The position numbers and the translations under genes were made by a program. 64,000 bases of DNA from Rhizobium jaguaris (GTDB lineage Bacteria; Pseudomonadota; Alphaproteobacteria; Rhizobiales; Rhizobiaceae), in contig NZ_CP032695.1 in assembly GCF_003627755.1 (NCBI RefSeq), positions 1,240,001 through 1,304,000 of the forward strand, given 5' to 3'. Below the pieces are notes generated by a model, which saw only the letters and a list, made by a program, of their open reading frames with translations, was not told where the DNA came from and searched no databases. Below, one piece after another: positions 26,325 through 37,130 of this stretch. Position 1 is the stretch's first letter; each line of letters starts with the position of its first letter.

Positions 26325-27116
26325 CTAGATGAAGCGCGACAGGAAGCTTCTGGTCCGGGGGTGCTGCGGATTGCCGATGACATCCTCTGGCTTGCCTTGC
26401 TCGACGATCTTGCCGCCGTCCATGAACACGACCCGGTCGGCCGCTTCGCGGGCAAAGCCGATTTCGTGGGTCACGACGATCATTGTCAGGCCCTGCTTGG
26501 CGAGGTCGCGCATGGTGGCAAGCACCTCGCCGACGAGTTCCGGGTCGAGCGCAGAGGTTGGTTCGTCGAAGAGCATCAGTTTCGGCTTGATGGCCAGCGC
26601 TCGGGCAATCGCCACACGCTGCTGCTGACCGCCGGAAAGTTGTCGAGGGTAGTTGTGAGCCTTGGCCGAAAGCCCGACGCGGTCGAGCAGCGCCAGTGCG
26701 TTCTCCGTCGCCTGCTTCCGGCCTTCACCATGGATGCCGATCGGTGCTTCGATGACATTCTGCAGCGCCGTCATATGCGGGTAGAGATTGAACTGCTGGA
26801 ACACCATGCCGATCTTGCGCCGCTGCAGCGCGATCGCATGATTGGATAGTTTTACAAGTCGGCCTTTGTTTAGCCGGTAGCCAATTTGCTCTCCATCGAC
26901 TTCGATCGAACCACGATTGATCGATTCCAGATGGTTGATGCAGCGCAGGAAGGTCGATTTTCCGGAACCGGATGGCCCGAGGATGACGACGACTTCGCCG
27001 GGCGACACGTCGAGGTCGATACCTTTCAGCACTTCGAGATTTTCGAAGGACTTATGGACGTTACGGGCCTGCACCAGCGGGGAGATGTTGACGATGCTGT
27101 TCATTGGCGCGTTCAC
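26325..27116 (-). CDS. Polar amino acid ABC transporter, ATP-binding protein (GlnQ/HisP type)
   Basis: 263-residue single NBD. Walker [10 protein letters not shown], signature [15 protein letters not shown], Walker [14 protein letters not shown] and the H-loop VTHEIGFA are all intact. The family insertion [23 protein letters not shown] is typical of PAAT transporters. It overlaps the permease gene by 4 bases. It would energise import together with the permease at 27113 and the binding protein at 28054. Confidence 0.94.
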   Translation of the reverse strand: MNAPMNSIVNISPLVQARNVHKSFENLEVLKGIDLDVSPGEVVVILGPSGSGKSTFLRCINHLESINRGSIEVDGEQIGYRLNKGRLVKLSNHAIALQRRKIGMVFQQFNLYPHMTALQNVIEAPIGIHGEGRKQATENALALLDRVGLSAKAHNYPRQLSGGQQQRVAIARALAIKPKLMLFDEPTSALDPELVGEVLATMRDLAKQGLTMIVVTHEIGFAREAADRVVFMDGGKIVEQGKPEDVIGNPQHPRTRSFLSRFI

Positions 27117-28057
27117 TGTCCCGCCTCCTGCGCCGGCACGAGTGCCGGCATGCTGTCCTTTGCGGCCTTCGTTGCGCCGGAGCGGCGGTCGGCGCGGCTA
27201 TAGTAGCGCTCGATGTAACCCTGGCCGATATTCAGCACCGACGTGATCAGGAGATACCAGATGACGGCAACGAGCAGCATCGGGACGACTTCGAACGTGC
27301 GATTGTAGATCGATTGCACGGAGTAGAGCAGATCGGCCATGGCGATGACGCTGACGAGAGACGTTGCCTTGATCATGCTGATGAGCTGGTTGCCCGTCGG
27401 CGGCACGATCGAGCGCATGGCCTGCGGAATGATGATGCGGCGCAGGGCACGGATCCGCGTCATGCCAAAGGCTTCTGCCGTCTCGAACTGGCCTCTGTCG
27501 ACCGAAAGCAGGCCGCCGCGGATGATCTCTGCCATGTAGGCGGCTTCGTTGAGCGCCAGGCCGGCGATCGCCGCTGTCACCGGGCTGATAACGGAATTCG
27601 TGTCCCAGCTGACGAAGGTCGGACCGAAGGGGATGCCGATCGAAAGGGTCGGAAAGAGCGTCGAGAGATTGTACCAGAAGATCAGCTGCACGAGCAGCGG
27701 CGTCCCGCGGAAGAACCAGATGAACAGGGAAGCAAGCGAGCTTGCGAGCGTATCCTTCGACATGCGGGCAATCGCCAAAAGCAGGCCAAAGGCGATGCCG
27801 AGAGCCATGGCGACGACGGTCAGGCCAAGCGAGACATAGAGGCCGCTGATGACGACCGGGTCGAAGAAATATTGGGCGACGACGTGCCAGCCGAAGTTTT
27901 CATTATGGGCGACCGACCAGGCGCAATAGGCTGCGATCAACAGCGTTACGATCCAGGCTGCCACGCGGCCCTTCGGAAACGGCCTATGGGCATTTGCCAC
28001 ATCCCGTTCGGACGCATCGCCGGATGGCGATGCGATGTTTCCGGCATTACTACTCAT
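27113..28057 (-). CDS. Polar amino acid ABC transporter permease (HisM/GlnP type)
   Basis: 314-residue membrane protein. A hydrophilic N-terminus of about 30 residues precedes a first span, then the His/Glu/Gln-type permease domain with the conserved LVQLIFWYN segment and the ATPase-contact loop [22 protein letters not shown]. Only one permease gene is present, so a homodimeric channel is likely. The C-terminus is long and hydrophilic. It overlaps both neighbours by 4 bases. Confidence 0.93.
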   Translation of the reverse strand: MSSNAGNIASPSGDASERDVANAHRPFPKGRVAAWIVTLLIAAYCAWSVAHNENFGWHVVAQYFFDPVVISGLYVSLGLTVVAMALGIAFGLLLAIARMSKDTLASSLASLFIWFFRGTPLLVQLIFWYNLSTLFPTLSIGIPFGPTFVSWDTNSVISPVTAAIAGLALNEAAYMAEIIRGGLLSVDRGQFETAEAFGMTRIRALRRIIIPQAMRSIVPPTGNQLISMIKATSLVSVIAMADLLYSVQSIYNRTFEVVPMLLVAVIWYLLITSVLNIGQGYIERYYSRADRRSGATKAAKDSMPALVPAQEAGQ

Positions 28058-28944
28058 TTCGGCAAGGTCCCGCCAAGATTGATACCCGGTTCCTTGATCA
28101 TATTGTTCTCAAGGCCCCATTTCTTCATGATGGCGGCATAGGTGCCGTTGTCCATCAGAACCTTGACGACATCCTTCAGAATGGGACCGAGCGGCGAGCC
28201 TTTCGGCACGACAGCGCCCTGATAGAGATCTTCGAAGCCGTTCTTCTGGCCGACGCCGGTCAGCTCAAGCTGGCCGTTCGCCTGCGATACAAAGTAGGTC
28301 AGGGGTGCCTGCGAAGAGAAGAAGGCGTCGGAGCGCTTGGAGCGGACGGCGAGGATCGAGCTTGGCTGGTCGGTGAAGGACTGAACCTCGACCGCGGCCT
28401 TGCCGTCGGTCTTGCATTTCTCGGCCTGAACCTGGATGACTTTTTCGGCCGATCCGCCGGCCATGACGGCAATGCGCTGGCCGCAGGCGGTATCGAGCGA
28501 GGTGATGCCCTTCGGATTACCCTTCTGAACGGCGAAGACGACGAATTCCTGCACCCAGTCGACGAAGTCATTGGCTTCCTCGCGGCTCTTGAAATCGCCG
28601 ATCGGGCCGAAGGCAAACTGATAGCGGCCGGAATTGATGCCGGCGAGGATGGCGGGCAGGCCGCTGACGCTCTCATGCTCGATCTTCACGCCGAGCACCT
28701 GACCGATCGCGTCGGTCAGATCGGCGCTCGCGCCGGTCAGCTTGGTGCCTGTGACGATTTCATAGGGAGGGAAAGAGCCGTTGTTGACGGAGATCATCCT
28801 GCCGGCGGTACGGATCGCTTCCGGCAGTTTGGCCCGCAGATCCGCGTTGACCGAGAGTTTCGGCAGGCTGGCGTCCTGCGCGAAGGCAGAGCCCGAAATC
28901 ATCAAGCCCGCCGCAGCAAGGCAGGTCATTCTCTTCAGCGACAT
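28054..28944 (-). CDS. Periplasmic amino acid-binding protein (SBP_bac_3)
   Basis: 296 residues with a Sec signal peptide of about 20 residues (LAAAGLMISGSAFA). The mature part has family-3 features: PPYEIVTGTKLTGASADLTDAIG, VKIEHESVSGLPAILAGINSG, and a KGSPLG segment near the C-terminus. The ATG at 28944 has AAGGGGA at correct distance, while the ATG at 28950 is too close to it. It overlaps the permease start by 4 bases, so there is no stem-loop here. The ligand is unknown. Confidence 0.92.
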   Translation of the reverse strand: MSLKRMTCLAAAGLMISGSAFAQDASLPKLSVNADLRAKLPEAIRTAGRMISVNNGSFPPYEIVTGTKLTGASADLTDAIGQVLGVKIEHESVSGLPAILAGINSGRYQFAFGPIGDFKSREEANDFVDWVQEFVVFAVQKGNPKGITSLDTACGQRIAVMAGGSAEKVIQVQAEKCKTDGKAAVEVQSFTDQPSSILAVRSKRSDAFFSSQAPLTYFVSQANGQLELTGVGQKNGFEDLYQGAVVPKGSPLGPILKDVVKVLMDNGTYAAIMKKWGLENNMIKEPGINLGGTLPK

Positions 28945-28989
28945 GTTCATTCCCCTTTTTGCTTTGTGACTCTGATTTTTAATCGATGG

Positions 28990-29967
28990 TTACGCCGCAC
29001 TCGTCCGGTTACCGTCGACGTCGAACGGAAAGAGCTCCTCCGGCGTCATGAGCCGAGGCAGGATGCCCTGCGCATGCAATTCCCCAGCGAAATCAGCGAT
29101 CATCTTGCGATTGGCAACAAAGCCGCTCGCATCCCAACCTTCGGGCAGCTCGGATGCCGACTTCAGCAGCTCGTCGAGCATAAAAGGCGTGGTGTCGGCA
29201 TATTTGCGGCGCTTGCTCAGCCAGACGCGCTGCGATTCATCGATCAAGGCGCTTAGTTCTGCGATGACCCACGGATGCTCGGCGACGAATTCCGTCTTAA
29301 ACCCGATCAGATGCATACCCGGTACATAACCCACATCCGCAAAATAGCGATGTTCGGCAGCGCGGAAATCCGACAGGAGCTGGCGGAAGCCAGAACTACC
29401 GGCAAAATAGCCGTCCGGCATGAAAGGCGTGAAGATCGCGTCGAGCTGACCTTCCTTGAGCAGATCCACCATCGGCCTTTCGCCCGGCGCCGCCTCGATA
29501 CGGCCGGGACGGCCGAACCCGTCGAGCCGATCGACGATCGGATGGGCTTCGGTCAGGCGGCCGGCATACCACATGGCATCTTCGACGCCGACGCCTTCTC
29601 GACGGAGCGCTGCGCGTGTCCAGGTATTGCCGGAGTCACGCCAACCGGTGACGCCGATACGCTTGCCGGCGAGTTGAGCAAAGGTGGTGATGGGGCTGTC
29701 TTTTGTGGTGATGACGCAGCGGTGGCGGAAACCGCGCATGATGAAATTTGGAATGCCGACCACGCTGTCGTCACCGTCGATACGCATCTGTGTGTAGCGG
29801 CTGAAGGAGGTTTCCGCCGCATCGTAGGCGTCGCTCTTGCCGACGTGGGAGATCAGCGTACCGACCCGCTCCACCTTGATGTCGAGTTTCGGGGAAGAGA
29901 CGTCGCCCAGGACCAATGGCGTCATGTAGTCCCAGTCACGGAGGGCAAGGCGGAGAGTAATGGGCAT
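28990..29967 (-). CDS. 4,5-dihydroxyphthalate decarboxylase-like/periplasmic-binding-fold protein without signal peptide
   Basis: 325 residues. The N-terminus (LRLALRDWDYMTPLVLGDV) and the segment FIMRGFRHRCVITTKDS followed by LAGKRIGVTGWRDSGNTW match the 4,5-dihydroxyphthalate decarboxylase (Pht5) group, which shares the type II periplasmic-binding fold. No signal peptide is visible, favouring a cytoplasmic enzyme or sensor. The ATG at 29967 has GAGTGA upstream; a GTG at 29976 is possible. First gene of the operon controlled from the MocR-facing promoter, 45 bp before the binding-protein gene. Confidence 0.78.
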   Translation of the reverse strand: MPITLRLALRDWDYMTPLVLGDVSSPKLDIKVERVGTLISHVGKSDAYDAAETSFSRYTQMRIDGDDSVVGIPNFIMRGFRHRCVITTKDSPITTFAQLAGKRIGVTGWRDSGNTWTRAALRREGVGVEDAMWYAGRLTEAHPIVDRLDGFGRPGRIEAAPGERPMVDLLKEGQLDAIFTPFMPDGYFAGSSGFRQLLSDFRAAEHRYFADVGYVPGMHLIGFKTEFVAEHPWVIAELSALIDESQRVWLSKRRKYADTTPFMLDELLKSASELPEGWDASGFVANRKMIADFAGELHAQGILPRLMTPEELFPFDVDGNRTSAA

Positions 29968-30005
29968 GAAATTCACTCGCGGGAAAACTTGTTTTCAAAT
30001 GAGTA

Positions 30006-30051
30006 AATGTTCAAAATATCCTGATCAAATGTTATTACGTTATTGAACATT
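30006..30051. promoter_or_regulatory. Inverted-repeat operator between MocR gene and its divergent operon
   Basis: AATGTTCAA (30006-30014) and TTGAACATT (30043-30051) form a perfect 9-bp inverted repeat separated by 28 bp in an AT-rich 99-bp intergenic region. The centre-to-centre distance of 37 bp is about 3.5 helical turns. Position between the divergent starts (29967 and 30067) suits MocR binding and control of both promoters. Confidence 0.7.
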
Positions 30052-30066
30052 AAAAATGGTGCGAAA

Positions 30067-31395
30067 ATGAGCGAAGATCGCGACGCGAAATGGTTTGCCG
30101 AAAAATTGAGCGATCGGACCATCCGCGGCCTGGCGCTTGAAACAAGCGCGCTGATCCGCGCCGGTGCGCTGCCGGTCGGCACCAAACTGCCACCGATCCG
30201 CGACCTCGCCTTCGCCCTCGGCATAAGTCCGGCCACCCTGTCCGAAGCATGGAGCGAGCTCAGGCGTCAGAAGATCATCAGCGGGCGGGGCCGGAACGGC
30301 ACATGGGTCAGCGGCGATCGCTTCGTCGCCAAGCCGGCGCGGCTTGCAAGCGTCGGTGACTATGGCAATGACGCCCTGAACCTGACAGCGGCCGTTCCCG
30401 ATGTGAAACTGCTCCCGAAGCTGGAAGCGGCGATGGCCTATGGAGCATCAGCGGAGAATCTCAACAGCTATGAGCGTAGCCGGATTCTGCCGGAACTGGA
30501 GGAGCAGGTCAGAAAGACCTGGCCTTACGAGCCGGAGGCATTCCTGGCGACCAATGGCGGCTACAATGCCGTCTACACCGTGATCAATGCCCTGGTCATG
30601 CCGGGCGCCGCGGTGGCGATCGAAGACCCGACCGGCATGCGCCTTCTGGATATTCTCGAGGATCGCGGCGCACGCATCATTCCGGTGAAATGCGACGAGG
30701 AGGGGCCGTTGCCGTCATCACTCGAAGCGGCGCTGAAATATCGCCCGGTCGCTTTCATCTTTCAGCCGCGTATCCATTCGGTCACCGGTCAGAGCGTGAG
30801 CGCTGCGCGCATGAAAAGCATCGCCGAGATCCTTCGGGACAAGGACACGTTGATCCTGGAGGACGATGGTATTGCCGATATTTCGACGGCACCACGCCAT
30901 TCGATGGGGCATCTCTATCCCGATCGCGTCATCCACATTCTGTCTTACTCGAAAACACATGGGCCGGATCTGCGGCTGGCGGTGCTGTCGAGTTCGCGAG
31001 CCATCGTCGAGCAGATCCAGTCCTATCGCAGCTTCAGTGCCGGTTGGACGAGCCGAATTCTGCAGGCGGCGGCGGCGTGGTTGCTGCGCGATCCGGCAAC
31101 GGCGGCGTGCCTCGATCACGCCCGACAGACCTATCGAGAACGAAGGGCTAACCTGATCGATGCTCTGGCTGAGCGTGGCGTGGAAGCACGGCATGGGGAG
31201 GGGTTGTGTGCCTGGATACCCGTATCCTCCGAACCCTTCGCAATGGTAACGCTTGCGGCGCGAGGCATTGCGGTGCATCCCGGTGCAAAGTTCTCGATCC
31301 TGCCCAGCAGCCATTTGCGCGTTGCGACCGCGAATCTCTCGGAACGGCTTGAGGAAGTTGCGGATGCGATCGCGCTTGCCTCCGTTCACATCTGA
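30067..31395 (+). CDS. MocR-type regulator (GntR HTH fused to class I aminotransferase domain)
   Basis: 442 residues. A winged HTH of the GntR family lies at about residues 15-80 (GTKLPPIRDLAFALGISPATLSEAW as landmark region). The rest is a fold-type I aminotransferase-like domain with the PLP lysine in SYSKTHGPDLR and ATNGGYNAVY near its start. MocR proteins sense PLP adducts or amino compounds. ATG at 30067 is preferred over a TTG at 30043, which lies inside the operator repeat. It is divergent from the 28990-25086 operon, its likely target. Confidence 0.9.
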   Translation: MSEDRDAKWFAEKLSDRTIRGLALETSALIRAGALPVGTKLPPIRDLAFALGISPATLSEAWSELRRQKIISGRGRNGTWVSGDRFVAKPARLASVGDYGNDALNLTAAVPDVKLLPKLEAAMAYGASAENLNSYERSRILPELEEQVRKTWPYEPEAFLATNGGYNAVYTVINALVMPGAAVAIEDPTGMRLLDILEDRGARIIPVKCDEEGPLPSSLEAALKYRPVAFIFQPRIHSVTGQSVSAARMKSIAEILRDKDTLILEDDGIADISTAPRHSMGHLYPDRVIHILSYSKTHGPDLRLAVLSSSRAIVEQIQSYRSFSAGWTSRILQAAAAWLLRDPATAACLDHARQTYRERRANLIDALAERGVEARHGEGLCAWIPVSSEPFAMVTLAARGIAVHPGAKFSILPSSHLRVATANLSERLEEVADAIALASVHI

Positions 31396-31487
31396 CGAGA
31401 CTTGTCGCTTGGGGCGCCATGCGGTGCCATCAAGTGCGAGACGGCGATCGGCCCGGGGGCACGCGTGGGCTTGGGGATCCCGCTTCT

Positions 31488-32192
31488 TTACCGAAGCATT
31501 GCAAGGATGGCCGCGCTTGCCTCCTGCAATGTCAGGTCGTGGTGAAATGCGCCCTGTTCTAGGAAATTGATGGTCTCCACGACCACGATCGGATTGAACA
31601 TCATAAATGTATGGGTGGCATGCACGACCAAATGGTCCGTCGCGCCATCCAGCCGTGTCGACGCGACGGACACTTTTCCATCGTTAGGCCCGTCGATAAT
31701 CGAATTGAAAACCGGATTGACGGATATGTCGCCTGCGATGATCCCCATGGGGTAGTCGGGTTTCGGCAGAAGCTTCGGCACGGCTGCCGCGCCGGTTCCG
31801 AGTTCGAGACCTGCCGGGCCATTGATCCAGGCAAATGGCCGCATCCCGCCGAAAGTATCCACGATCTCGGAACCGTTGTTGGGTGGGGCGAGCATGACGA
31901 CCCGTCCCAAATTCTGAGGTCGCGACTGTGCCAGCCAGTGGCGAACCAGAATTCCACCCATGGAATGGGTAACGAAATTGACCTGCCGCGCGGCGCAGGC
32001 TTCGACTGAGTCTCCGACGTAGCGTGCAAGCTCGGCGATCGGCGCGCGCGTTGAAGGATATGCCCTGTTGACGATCAAGAATCCCCGCCGCTCCAACATC
32101 TTCTCGATAAGCCAGAACGATCCGCTACCGCGAGCGAGCCCGTGCACCAACACGACACATTCCGTTTCGTCTCCTTCGAGGGTCATCGCCAT
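31488..32192 (-). CDS. Alpha/beta-hydrolase, lipase/PGAP1-like esterase
   Basis: 234 residues. [11 protein letters not shown] (17-27) is the oxyanion loop, THSMGG carries the nucleophile Ser77, Asp probably in [10 protein letters not shown] and His in HATHTFM. The segment [12 protein letters not shown] is typical of bacterial lipase-like hydrolases acting on lipids or esters. No signal peptide. It begins 12 bp after the large hydrolase gene at 32205, at the end of the RND efflux operon. Confidence 0.87.
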   Translation of the reverse strand: MAMTLEGDETECVVLVHGLARGSGSFWLIEKMLERRGFLIVNRAYPSTRAPIAELARYVGDSVEACAARQVNFVTHSMGGILVRHWLAQSRPQNLGRVVMLAPPNNGSEIVDTFGGMRPFAWINGPAGLELGTGAAAVPKLLPKPDYPMGIIAGDISVNPVFNSIIDGPNDGKVSVASTRLDGATDHLVVHATHTFMMFNPIVVVETINFLEQGAFHHDLTLQEASAAILAMLR

Positions 32193-32204
32193 GCGGACAA
32201 ATAC

Positions 32205-33947
32205 TTAGCCTCCTCGTCCTTCGTAACTGGGTTCCCGGGTTTCCTTAGTCGACGTAGTGCCGGCATTTTCCGGTGTTTCGAAACGCTTCCTGAGGGCGGC
32301 CAGTTGATCCTGGGACCATCCTCTCACATCGGTCACCGCAACCCAGGCATTGATATAGTGCTGCGGGGCATAGACATGACCGAAGCCCATCGGTGTTTTG
32401 TTGGCGACCAGCATATCCAGTATCAGCTGGAAGCCGGTTACGATCGGATACCATCTGAGCTGCGGCGACACATCCTGTCCCAGCGGCTCCCGCATCCAGT
32501 CGGGCGTCTTGTAGAAATCCTTGATGTTGAAAAAGACAATCGGATCGCTGGCATATTGAAGATATACGATCCGGATCGGCCCCCAGGACCCTGGTGTCTC
32601 CTGTTGGGGAAAGCCGTTCTGGTTCATGAATCGGATCATTCGGCCATCGCGAAACTGCGGCAGCCGCTCGAACGATCCCGGGTTTCGCTCCTCGGTGACG
32701 GTCTGCCAGATGGCGCTGACAAAAGGTGGGCCGCTCCAGAGTGCGCCCTGTATAGGATCGTCCATCATTTCGAAAAGCCGGGCCGATTGCTGCGAGTTCA
32801 TTGCACCGAGGCTCAGCCCGTGAAGATACAATCTTGGCCGCTTGTCCTTCGGCAACGTCGTCCAGTAGCCGTAGATCTGCGAGAACAAAGCTCTTGCCGT
32901 TTCCGCGCCGTATTCCGACTGGGCGAGCAGGGAAAGCGGACTGCTGAGATAGGAATATTGGACGGCCACGCTCGCGATATCACCATCATGAAGATATTCC
33001 ACGGTGTCCATGGCCGCCGGGTCGATCCAGCCGGTGCCGGTCGGGGTGACCACGACCAAAATCGAACGAGAAAAGCCTCCCTGACGCTTCAGCTCCTCCA
33101 AAGCCAGCCGCGCGCGGTCCTGCGGCGTTCTCTCCGATTGCAGGCCCACATAGACGCGAATCGGCTCGAGGGCCGGTCTTCCGGTGATGGCGCTGATGTC
33201 GCTTGCATGCGGCCCGGACACTACGAATTCTCTTCCGGCCCGGCCCAACTCATTCCACGCTACGAGCGAACCGAGGGTTCCAGTCTTACCGTTTTCGAGA
33301 GGCTGGGGCCGTTCAGGTTCAAGCAGGGCATCAAATTGACGGTATGACGCATCAAGCACCTCGAAGGCCGTTCGAGCCAGGACACCGTTTGCCATGGACC
33401 AAAACAGGAAGGCAGTCACTGAGATCGCTAAGATCATTGCGATGCGTGGCGGTATATATCGTCGCATCAGTCTGTAGAGGATCGTGGCCAGCACTTTTGC
33501 CAAACGCCCGAGTGCCAGCAACATCGCAAAGGCGAGGACGGCAACCCCGCATACCAGGACGGGATTGATGCTGTCGGCTTGCGGCATGCCCACGGCGGCC
33601 CGTACGGAATTCTGCCAGGCGGTCGAGCGCCATAGGGAATTGACGACAACAGCGAGACTGATCGCCGCCGCCGGGTAGCGTATCAGCGCTCGTGCCCTGC
33701 TTTGTTGCGGCAGTTCCAGGTCTGTCCAAAGCCAGGTGAGGAGGACTCCCAGGGCATAACCGACCGAAAAGCAAAGCCCGGCCAGAACTCCCTGCGGCAG
33801 CCAATCGCGCGGTACCAGCGTCGGCGTCAGCGCCGATGCGAAAAGAATGGCGCCCAAAAGCAAGCCCAGCCAGGATAGCGGGCCGAATCCCGCGGCAACA
33901 ATATCGACCCAAAATGACTTTCGCGTTGCTGCTGTGTTGCCGCTCAT
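32205..33947 (-). CDS. Membrane-anchored alpha/beta-hydrolase family protein
   Basis: 580 residues. The first half has about five membrane spans (roughly residues 17-38, 52-72, 92-108, 132-150, 170-190). The cytoplasmic/periplasmic C-terminal half is an alpha/beta-hydrolase with LYLHGLSLGAMNSQ as nucleophile elbow (G-x-S-x-G type). The layout matches a Pfam family of membrane alpha/beta-hydrolases found in actinobacteria and rhizobia with no firm function. Located 27 bp after the RND pump gene and 12 bp before the lipase-like gene, suggesting one transcript. Confidence 0.85.
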   Translation of the reverse strand: MSGNTAATRKSFWVDIVAAGFGPLSWLGLLLGAILFASALTPTLVPRDWLPQGVLAGLCFSVGYALGVLLTWLWTDLELPQQSRARALIRYPAAAISLAVVVNSLWRSTAWQNSVRAAVGMPQADSINPVLVCGVAVLAFAMLLALGRLAKVLATILYRLMRRYIPPRIAMILAISVTAFLFWSMANGVLARTAFEVLDASYRQFDALLEPERPQPLENGKTGTLGSLVAWNELGRAGREFVVSGPHASDISAITGRPALEPIRVYVGLQSERTPQDRARLALEELKRQGGFSRSILVVVTPTGTGWIDPAAMDTVEYLHDGDIASVAVQYSYLSSPLSLLAQSEYGAETARALFSQIYGYWTTLPKDKRPRLYLHGLSLGAMNSQQSARLFEMMDDPIQGALWSGPPFVSAIWQTVTEERNPGSFERLPQFRDGRMIRFMNQNGFPQQETPGSWGPIRIVYLQYASDPIVFFNIKDFYKTPDWMREPLGQDVSPQLRWYPIVTGFQLILDMLVANKTPMGFGHVYAPQHYINAWVAVTDVRGWSQDQLAALRKRFETPENAGTTSTKETREPSYEGRGG

Positions 33948-33974
33948 GCCCGCCCCAGATCTCCGAACCCGCCT

Positions 33975-36900
33975 CTAATCCGGAGCTTGAGTGGATTTGC
34001 CGCTTGAGGCGATGGGATCGACACCGAAAAACCGGCGCTTGACGGTCTCTCTGACCGTCTGAACGAATATATAGAGCAACGGGATGATAAGGAGGCCGAC
34101 GATGGTCCCAATCAGCAGCCCCCCGAGAACGGTCACGCCGATCGCCTGCCGGCTGCCCGCGCCCGCACCCGTGGCGAGCACCAATGGCAGCACGCCAAGC
34201 ACGGATGCCATCGCGGTCATTAGCACCGGCCTGAAGCGCTGAGACGTTCCTTCGGTTGCCGCTTCCATAATGCCGTGGCCTTCTTCCCTACGTTCTTTGG
34301 CGAACTCCACGATGAGGATCGCGTTTTTCGCGGCAAGCCCGATCAGGAGCAGCAGACCGATCTGCGCGTAGATGTTGAGATCTATTTTACCTATCACGAG
34401 AGCTCCCAACGCTCCCAGGACAGCGACCGTCACCGACATCATTACGGCCAGGGGGACGCTCCAACTTTCATACTGGGCAACGAGGAAGAGGTATGTGAAA
34501 ACGATCCCCATGATCAGGATGATGACCGTCTGGCCGCCGGCCTGCTTTTCCTGAAGAGCGAGGCCTGTCCATTCGTATCCGAAGCCCGGCGGGAGTTCTT
34601 CGGCTGCGAGCGTCTCCATCGCGGTGAGGGCGTCACCCGTGCTTGCGCCTGCGGCGGCCTGCCCATTGATCGCTACGGACGGGAAGAGATTGTAGCGGTT
34701 GATGGAATTGGGGCCGTAAATAGTTGAAATGGAAAGCAACCCCTGCAACGGGACAAGGTCCCCCGACTGACTTCGCACTCTTAGCCGCTGGATGTCCTCA
34801 GTACGCATGCGGAAATTCGGTTCATCTTGAATTCGAACCTGATAAACGCGCGAAAAAATGTTGAAGTCGTCCACATAGGACGATCCGAGATGAGCTTGCA
34901 GTGTGCTGAAAATCGCCGCGGGCGAAATGCCGAAGAGTTCGGCGCGCCTTCTGTCTATATCGAGATAGATCTGCGGCGCGCTGGCTGAAAACGTGCTGAA
35001 AACACCTGTCAGGCTCCGCGTCCGGTTTGCCGCGACAATCAGGCCTCGCATGACTTCGGCGAGTTCTTCCTGGCTTTGCCCGGCGCGGGCTTGAAGACGA
35101 AAATCAAAGCCGCCGGTCGTGCCGAGACCTGGAATCGCCGGTGGATTGAACGCCACGATGGTCGCCGTCGAAATCGCGCTGAACTGAGCGCGTAGCCGGT
35201 TCATAAGAGCAAAGACGCTTTGATCGGATCCGCGCTCGTTCCAGGGTTTGAGCGCCGAGATGACCATCCCGGAATTGGAGCCGCCGGCGCCGATCAAGCT
35301 CGCTCCGGCGATCCCGATCGTATTTGCAACTCCGGGCGTGCGTTGAAGCAAGGAGGTGACTGTCGCTATTGTCTGTTGCGTCCGTTCAAGCGAGGCGGAA
35401 TCCGGCAACTGCACGTTGACGAACAGATAGCCCTGGTCCTCCGACGGAACAAAGCCGGTCGGGAGCACGCGATAGAAGCCGTAGATGCCGCAAACAATCA
35501 AGACAAGGACCACGGCGCTCAGAACAATCCGGCGAGCAAATAGACCTAGCAGGCGCAGGTAAAAGCGTCTCGAAGTGTCGAGCCCCTTGTTCACTTGGTG
35601 GAAAATCCCTGCGCGGGTTTCCCTTGCCGGCCGAAGGATCAGAACACAAAGCGCCGGACTGAGCGTCAGGGCATTGATCGTCGAGAAGGTAATCGTGACT
35701 AGAATGGTAACCGCAAACTGGCGATAGAGCGTGCCGGTGATACCGGCCAAAAAAGCGACCGGCACGAAGAGGGCGGCCAACACAAGCGTCGTGGCGACGA
35801 TCGGACCTGTGACCTGGCTCATCGTGCGCAGCGTTGCCTCGCGCACGTCCACGCCAGCCTCGCTCATAACACGCTGGACGTTCTCCACCACGATGATCGC
35901 GTCGTCCACGACCAGACTGATGGCAAGCACCATGGCGAACAGCGTGATCGTATTGGCTGAAAATCCCATGATGTACAACACGGCAAAACCGCCCACCAGG
36001 GAAACCGGTATCGTCAGCGAGGGGATGACCGTCGCTCGCCAGTCTTGCAGGAAAATGAAGACAACCGCCACGACAAGCACGAAGGTGATCGCCAGTGTAA
36101 CGAAAATCTCCTCAATCGTCTGTCGCACGAAAGCGGTCGTGTCAAAAACGACCGTGGATGCGACATCGTCGGGAAACTGTTTCGACAATGTCTTCAGTTC
36201 ACCAAGGACAGCGTTCGATACTGCGAGCGCATTGGCGTCGGAGGATTGATAGATGACAACCGTCGCGCTTGGCTGACCGTTCAGAGTTGACGCCGTATCG
36301 TAGGATTGCGCGCCAAGTTCCACCCGGGCAACATCGCGCAGGCGTACGATCGCTCCATCCCTGTTGGTGCGAATGATGATGTCGCCGAACTCTGCGGCGC
36401 TCGCAAGCCGTCCTCTTGCCTGGACGGTCAATTGCAGCTGCTGGCCCGAGGTCAATGGAGGGGAGCCCAACTGGCCGGCGGATGCCTGGGCATTCTGGGC
36501 TTGGATGGCCGTAGTCAGATCGGAGGCCGTCACCCCAAGGGCCTGCATGCGGTCCGGGTTCATCCAGATACGAATGCTGTAGGCTGGACCAAAAACGCTT
36601 GCTTCTCCGACGCCAGGCACGCGGGCGATCGCATCGCGGATATTGATCATCGCATAGTTGCTGAGGAAGACGTCGTCCTTCGTGCCCTTGGGCGAGTAGA
36701 TCGCAAAACCGAGCAGCATGCTGGACGAGCGGGTTCGGACCGACACGCCGGTTTGGGTGACGGCAGCCGGAAGTCGCGGCGTCGCCATTGCGACGCGATT
36801 TTGTACGTTGACCTGGGCAATGGCAGGATCCGTGCCCGGCGCAAACGTCACCGTCAGGCTGTAGCTGCCGTTGTTGGTGCTCGAAGACGACATATAGAGC

Positions 36901-37130
36901 ATGTCTTCGACACCGTTCACCTGATCCTCTATCGGCGCTCCCACGCTTTCCGTCATGACGCTGGCATTGGCGCCCGGATAGCTCGCCGTCACCTGGACTT
37001 CTGGCGGCGTGATTTGCGGAAATTGGGCGACCGGTATCAGAAGGAGTGAGACGCCTCCGGCAATCATCATGACGATCGCAATGACCATCGCAAACCGTGG
37101 TCTTGCAATGAAGAGCGCGGAAATATTCAT
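33975..37130 (-). CDS. RND multidrug efflux transporter, inner-membrane pump (AcrB/MexB type)
   Basis: 1051 residues, normal for HAE1-type RND pumps. Twelve membrane spans in two repeats with large periplasmic loops. The N-terminus [17 protein letters not shown] and the TM4 proton-relay Asp pair in [19 protein letters not shown] are present. It exports drugs, solvents or plant compounds using the proton gradient. It overlaps the adaptor gene by 4 bases. No outer-membrane TolC-type gene is nearby, so it probably uses one encoded elsewhere. Confidence 0.96.
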   Translation of the reverse strand: MNISALFIARPRFAMVIAIVMMIAGGVSLLLIPVAQFPQITPPEVQVTASYPGANASVMTESVGAPIEDQVNGVEDMLYMSSSSTNNGSYSLTVTFAPGTDPAIAQVNVQNRVAMATPRLPAAVTQTGVSVRTRSSSMLLGFAIYSPKGTKDDVFLSNYAMINIRDAIARVPGVGEASVFGPAYSIRIWMNPDRMQALGVTASDLTTAIQAQNAQASAGQLGSPPLTSGQQLQLTVQARGRLASAAEFGDIIIRTNRDGAIVRLRDVARVELGAQSYDTASTLNGQPSATVVIYQSSDANALAVSNAVLGELKTLSKQFPDDVASTVVFDTTAFVRQTIEEIFVTLAITFVLVVAVVFIFLQDWRATVIPSLTIPVSLVGGFAVLYIMGFSANTITLFAMVLAISLVVDDAIIVVENVQRVMSEAGVDVREATLRTMSQVTGPIVATTLVLAALFVPVAFLAGITGTLYRQFAVTILVTITFSTINALTLSPALCVLILRPARETRAGIFHQVNKGLDTSRRFYLRLLGLFARRIVLSAVVLVLIVCGIYGFYRVLPTGFVPSEDQGYLFVNVQLPDSASLERTQQTIATVTSLLQRTPGVANTIGIAGASLIGAGGSNSGMVISALKPWNERGSDQSVFALMNRLRAQFSAISTATIVAFNPPAIPGLGTTGGFDFRLQARAGQSQEELAEVMRGLIVAANRTRSLTGVFSTFSASAPQIYLDIDRRRAELFGISPAAIFSTLQAHLGSSYVDDFNIFSRVYQVRIQDEPNFRMRTEDIQRLRVRSQSGDLVPLQGLLSISTIYGPNSINRYNLFPSVAINGQAAAGASTGDALTAMETLAAEELPPGFGYEWTGLALQEKQAGGQTVIILIMGIVFTYLFLVAQYESWSVPLAVMMSVTVAVLGALGALVIGKIDLNIYAQIGLLLLIGLAAKNAILIVEFAKERREEGHGIMEAATEGTSQRFRPVLMTAMASVLGVLPLVLATGAGAGSRQAIGVTVLGGLLIGTIVGLLIIPLLYIFVQTVRETVKRRFFGVDPIASSGKSTQAPD

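Noticed and set aside
27104..29256. Two long rightward frames over the amino-acid transporter genes
   Set aside because: Antisense shadows, rich in Arg, Asp and His as expected for high-GC mirror frames.
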